The position numbers were made by a program, and so were the translations under genes. DNA of 8,759 bases from Kiritimatiellia bacterium. GTDB taxonomy: Bacteria; Verrucomicrobiota; Kiritimatiellia; RFP12; UBA3636. This document shows positions 6,993-8,759 of the stretch, piece by piece. A model generated the notes under the pieces. It searched no databases, was not told where the DNA came from, and worked only from the letters and a program-made list of their open reading frames with translations. The stretch is from the NCBI GenBank assembly GCA_016295275.1, contig JAEDLN010000097.1, positions 1 through 8,759 on the forward strand. The letters run 5' to 3'. The first letter of the stretch is position 1. Every line of letters starts with the position of its first letter.

Positions 6993-7667
6993 CTAGGACG
7001 GCGGCACTTCCGTTGCGGGAGGTGCCCCGTCGTTTTGTCCGGACGGTTGCCCGGGCTCCGTTGTCTCGGGCGACCCATCCGTTCCGTTCAGCAACCGTTC
7101 GATTTCCGCTTGCGTTTCCGGGATTTGCGCATCGGTCAGATGGGGATCCCGGATAAGCAGAATATCGCCGGATCGGCGGTGTTCGTAGAAGTGGATGGTC
7201 AAGCCGTCTTCGGTATGGCGCACGGCGCGTTCCACGAGGATGCGCTTCCGTTCCAGTTGCAAAGCGAGCAAATAGATGGCGGTGCAGTGGTTTTCGGCGT
7301 CGTCGCCTTCCAGAAGGGAGCGGAGGAGCGACTCCATGGTTTCCTTTTTGAGCGGATTGGCCGGATCGCTCTTTTCCGGTGGCTCCGGGAAGACGGACTT
7401 CCAGACGCTGATCCATCCGGGGTTTTGGAGTTGTTTCCAGCAGGCGTCGCAGAAATCGAGCCGGATATAGTCCGGGTGCGGCTTGACGGTGGCGCCCTCT
7501 TGTCTGTTTTTCTGTTCCTCGGCGAGTTTTCGGGCGAGAAGTTCGCGTACGAGCGGGTGTTCAAACGGCAAGACGGCGGAACGCACGGGATTGCCCGGTT
7601 CAAAGGGAGTCTCGCAGCGGATGCAGGAAGAGCCTCGCGAATGGATATTCCAATCGATTCTCGCCAT
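6993..7667 (-). CDS. Uncharacterised protein with two CxxC pairs, downstream of pgpA
   Basis: I do not recognise a named function. From ATG 7667 the protein has 224 residues. Two cysteine pairs, C15-x2-C18 (SCIRCETPF) and C73-x2-C76 (DFCDACWKQL), look like the four ligands of a zinc ribbon interrupted by about 54 residues of charged helix. A conserved-looking middle part (about 81-160: W85, W89, helical ESLLRSLLEG, IYLLALQLERKRILVE) is followed by a strand-rich segment and a disordered Pro/Gly/Thr/Glu tail (193-224). There is no signal peptide or membrane segment, so it is probably cytoplasmic. The open frame continues upstream over pgpA in another frame, and I reject that part. The start is 5 nt after the pgpA stop, with no clear ribosome site, so translation is probably coupled to pgpA. 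In general shape it recalls short hypothetical proteins of planctomycetes and verrucomicrobia (memory-based, moderate confidence). Confidence 0.75.
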   Translation of the reverse strand: MARIDWNIHSRGSSCIRCETPFEPGNPVRSAVLPFEHPLVRELLARKLAEEQKNRQEGATVKPHPDYIRLDFCDACWKQLQNPGWISVWKSVFPEPPEKSDPANPLKKETMESLLRSLLEGDDAENHCTAIYLLALQLERKRILVERAVRHTEDGLTIHFYEHRRSGDILLIRDPHLTDAQIPETQAEIERLLNGTDGSPETTEPGQPSGQNDGAPPATEVPPS

Positions 7668-7672
7668 TTTCG

Positions 7673-8182
7673 TTACCGGAAGAAATGCGTGAAAAGAAGC
7701 CAATTGATGCCAAGCGCATAGATGGAAACGATGAGATCGTCGACCATGATTCCCAAGCCGGATGGCAATGACTGGGAGCGGTATGCGGGGAAGGGCTTTG
7801 TGATATCGAGAATCCGGACAACCACAAAACAAACCGGCATGAGCCAGACGGATTCCTGCCAGTAGGGGGTTAATCCGATCATGCAAATCGGAAGGGTAAA
7901 ATACTCGTCGCAGACGATTTTGCCGTTATCCTTGATGCCGCCCAGATCCTTTTCCGCGATGCTCGCACAGGGGATGCCGAGAAGGAAGAGCGCGGCGCAG
8001 GCGAGAAGCTGCATCCAAACGGGCATTTCGAGTACGGTGAAAAGCCAGACGATGGCACAACCAAGGAGGGAACCGACTGTTCCGGATGCGACGGGACTGT
8101 AGCCGAGACCGAATCCGGTTGCGAGGACAGTAGCGGTTTTGCGAATGGTTTTGTTTTGAAGTTTCGGGTAAAGAAAAGACAT
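7673..8182 (-). CDS. pgpA: Phosphatidylglycerophosphatase A
   Basis: PgpA removes the phosphate from phosphatidylglycerophosphate to give phosphatidylglycerol, an essential membrane phospholipid step at the inner membrane. The 169 residues match the family in length and motifs: GFGLGYSPVASGTVGSLLG (23-41), KDNGKIVCDEYF (84-95; Asp92 and Glu93 correspond to the family's DE pair), DITKPFP (126-132) and GLGIMVDDLIVSIYA (142-156, Asp148/Asp149). Hydrophobic segments lie near 35-50, 55-72, 95-105, 112-125 and 147-165. The start ATG at 8182 has AGGTG (8188-8192) with 5-nt spacing. It is the first gene of the - strand operon. It releases phosphate, but I infer no functional link to the converging pst operon. 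Confidence 0.92.
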   Translation of the reverse strand: MSFLYPKLQNKTIRKTATVLATGFGLGYSPVASGTVGSLLGCAIVWLFTVLEMPVWMQLLACAALFLLGIPCASIAEKDLGGIKDNGKIVCDEYFTLPICMIGLTPYWQESVWLMPVCFVVVRILDITKPFPAYRSQSLPSGLGIMVDDLIVSIYALGINWLLFTHFFR

Positions 8183-8200
8183 ATCGGCACCTATGCGTCA

Positions 8201-8230
8201 AGTCTACCTTTCTTTCGTATCGGGATGCAA
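8201..8230 (-). promoter_or_regulatory. Possible promoter of the pgpA operon
   Basis: Read on the - strand, TTGCAT (8230-8225) and TAGACT (8206-8201) could be -35 and -10 boxes 18 nt apart, matching three and four of six consensus positions. They sit about 20-50 nt before the pgpA start, just before the sequence becomes GC-rich and repetitive. No better candidate is visible, but the match is weak. Confidence 0.25.
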
Positions 8231-8413
8231 GTCGCGCGATGGGAACGGGGCGCGGGAGAAGCGGGGCGGGGGAATAAGGTGGTAGGTGGAAACAGACGCC
8301 GCGCCCTGCGCGTCTATGGGGGGGCGCACGGAGACGCCCCCTGCAAAACTCTCAGCGTGTGCTACCTGCCATGGCGCGGGCGATTGGGCGCGGGCGTGGA
8401 TGCGCGGGGGTTT

Positions 8414-8464
8414 AACACAAAGGGGCACAAAGAGCGACGGGACGGGATGGATAGGAACACAAAG
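8414..8464 (+). repeat. CACAAAG short repeats within copy 2
   Basis: CACAAAG occurs at 8416-8422, 8426-8432 and 8458-8464, the last two separated by a GACGGGACGGGATGG stretch. The segment is absent from copy 1, where the GCCGGG hairpin follows the 57-bp block directly. Similar CACAAAG/CACGAAG intergenic repeats are widespread in several environmental bacterial phyla. Confidence 0.6.
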
Positions 8465-8506
8465 GCCGGGACACCCGGCAGCCGATTTGGAGTCGATGGC
8501 GCGGGG

Positions 8507-8562
8507 TGGTGCGCAACGGGCGCGGGCAAGGGCTATGGTGCGCAACGGGCGCGGGCAAAGGC
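8507..8562 (+). repeat. Tandem duplication, 29-bp period
   Basis: Two 27-base units (8507-8533 and 8536-8562) differ at one base and are separated by two bases. Each contains GTGCGCAACGGGCGCGGGCA. Copy 1 holds only a single related unit around 113-140, so the duplication arose after the two copies diverged. Confidence 0.85.
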
Positions 8563-8596
8563 GCGGGATGCAAAGCCGCGCACCGCGCCGTAGCGC

Positions 8597-8628
8597 GGCG
8601 GCGCGATGGGGACATCGCGCCCTACCGC
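8597..8628 (+). repeat. 32-bp palindromic core, copy 2
   Basis: Identical to 171-202. The stem GGCGCGAT (8600-8607) pairs with ATCGCGCC (8614-8621) around GGGGAC. It also forms a 32-bp inverted pair with 8719-8750. Confidence 0.85.
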
Positions 8629-8718
8629 GACGGGACCGTACGGCAAATGGACCGCGCAACGGGACACGCATGGTGCGCAGGGGGCGAAAATGGCGGTGCG
8701 TAACCCGCGTGCGTAATG

Positions 8719-8750
8719 GCGGTAGGGCGCGATGTCCCCATCGCGCCGCC
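8719..8750 (-). repeat. 32-bp palindromic core, inverted copy 3
   Basis: This is the perfect reverse complement of 8597-8628, with 90 bases between them. It has its own stem, 8726-8733 with 8740-8747, around loop GTCCCC. The sequence after it (from 8751) differs from the other copies. Head-to-head pairing of palindromic units is the layout of BIME-type clusters. The window ends 9 bases later, so further units may follow. Confidence 0.85.
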
Positions 8751-8759
8751 CGGGTAATG

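Larger units (their letters stand above)
8294..8679 (+). repeat. GC-rich interspersed repeat, copy 2
   Basis: This is the same family and orientation as 1-280. It includes the 57-bp block 8325-8381, the 82-bp block 8575-8656 and a shorter match at about 8652-8679. Compared with copy 1, it has about 80 extra bases after 8381 that contain CACAAAG motifs, plus one additional 29-bp tandem unit (8507-8562). Hairpins include GGGGGCG/CGCCCCC (8320-8326 with 8335-8341, loop 8 nt), GCCGGG/CCCGGC (8465-8479, loop ACA where copy 1 has AGG) and the core palindrome 8600-8621. A 6-bp stem (8294-8299 with 8310-8315) may mark the left edge. Open frames through it are not conserved with copy 1, and I see no gene in 8183-8759. 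Confidence 0.85.

Noticed and set aside
8156..8703. Open frames of 65-155 codons in the right repeat on both strands
   Set aside because: They overlap the pgpA start and tandem or palindromic repeats, have low-complexity basic composition, and are not conserved with copy 1.
8597..8750. Terminal inverted repeats of an insertion sequence
   Set aside because: Only 90 bases lie between the inverted 32-mers, with no transposase and no visible target-site duplication. A palindromic repeat cluster explains it better.

Overview
The window carries a complete phosphate-scavenging and phosphate-sensing operon on the + strand (pstS-pstC-pstA-pstB-phoU, an OmpR/PhoB-type response regulator, a PhoR-type sensor kinase; about 503-6898). 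A short convergent two-gene operon lies on the - strand (pgpA followed by an uncharacterised CxxC/CxxC protein; 8182 down to 6993). Both ends of the window are long, GC-rich, non-coding interspersed repeats in the same orientation.

Organism: a bacterium with moderately high GC and Shine-Dalgarno sites before most genes. PgpA, the compact genome style, and the dense palindromic intergenic repeats with CACAAAG-type motifs suggest a Gram-negative lineage. My best guess is the Planctomycetes/Verrucomicrobia/Lentisphaerae/Kiritimatiellae group, possibly from a gut metagenome. This is an impression from repeat style and the CxxC protein, not a proven placement. The PstS, PhoU and PhoR-like proteins resemble forms also common in Firmicutes.

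Layout: 1-about 300 is repeat copy 1, with no credible gene. 300-502 shifts abruptly to AT-rich DNA and holds the pst control region, including TTTTACA direct repeats that look like a Pho box. 503-6898 is the seven-gene operon. Its genes overlap or nearly touch (27 nt, 4 nt, then ATGA, TAATG, GTGA and ATGA junctions), so it is very probably co-transcribed and translationally coupled. 6922-6953 is a strong hairpin between the converging operons. 7667-6993 and 8182-7673 (- strand) are the CxxC protein and pgpA, 5 nt apart. 8183-8324 is the pgpA leader. 8294-8759 is repeat copy 2, followed by an inverted copy of its palindromic core.

How it works together: PstS captures periplasmic phosphate, PstC/PstA form the channel and PstB drives import. 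PhoU links transporter state to the PhoR-like kinase, which phosphorylates the PhoB-like regulator. That regulator probably acts on the TTTTACA repeats in front of pstS, giving autoregulation by phosphate starvation. I see no wholly new multi-gene system. The least explained parts are the repeat family flanking the locus and the CxxC protein coupled to pgpA.
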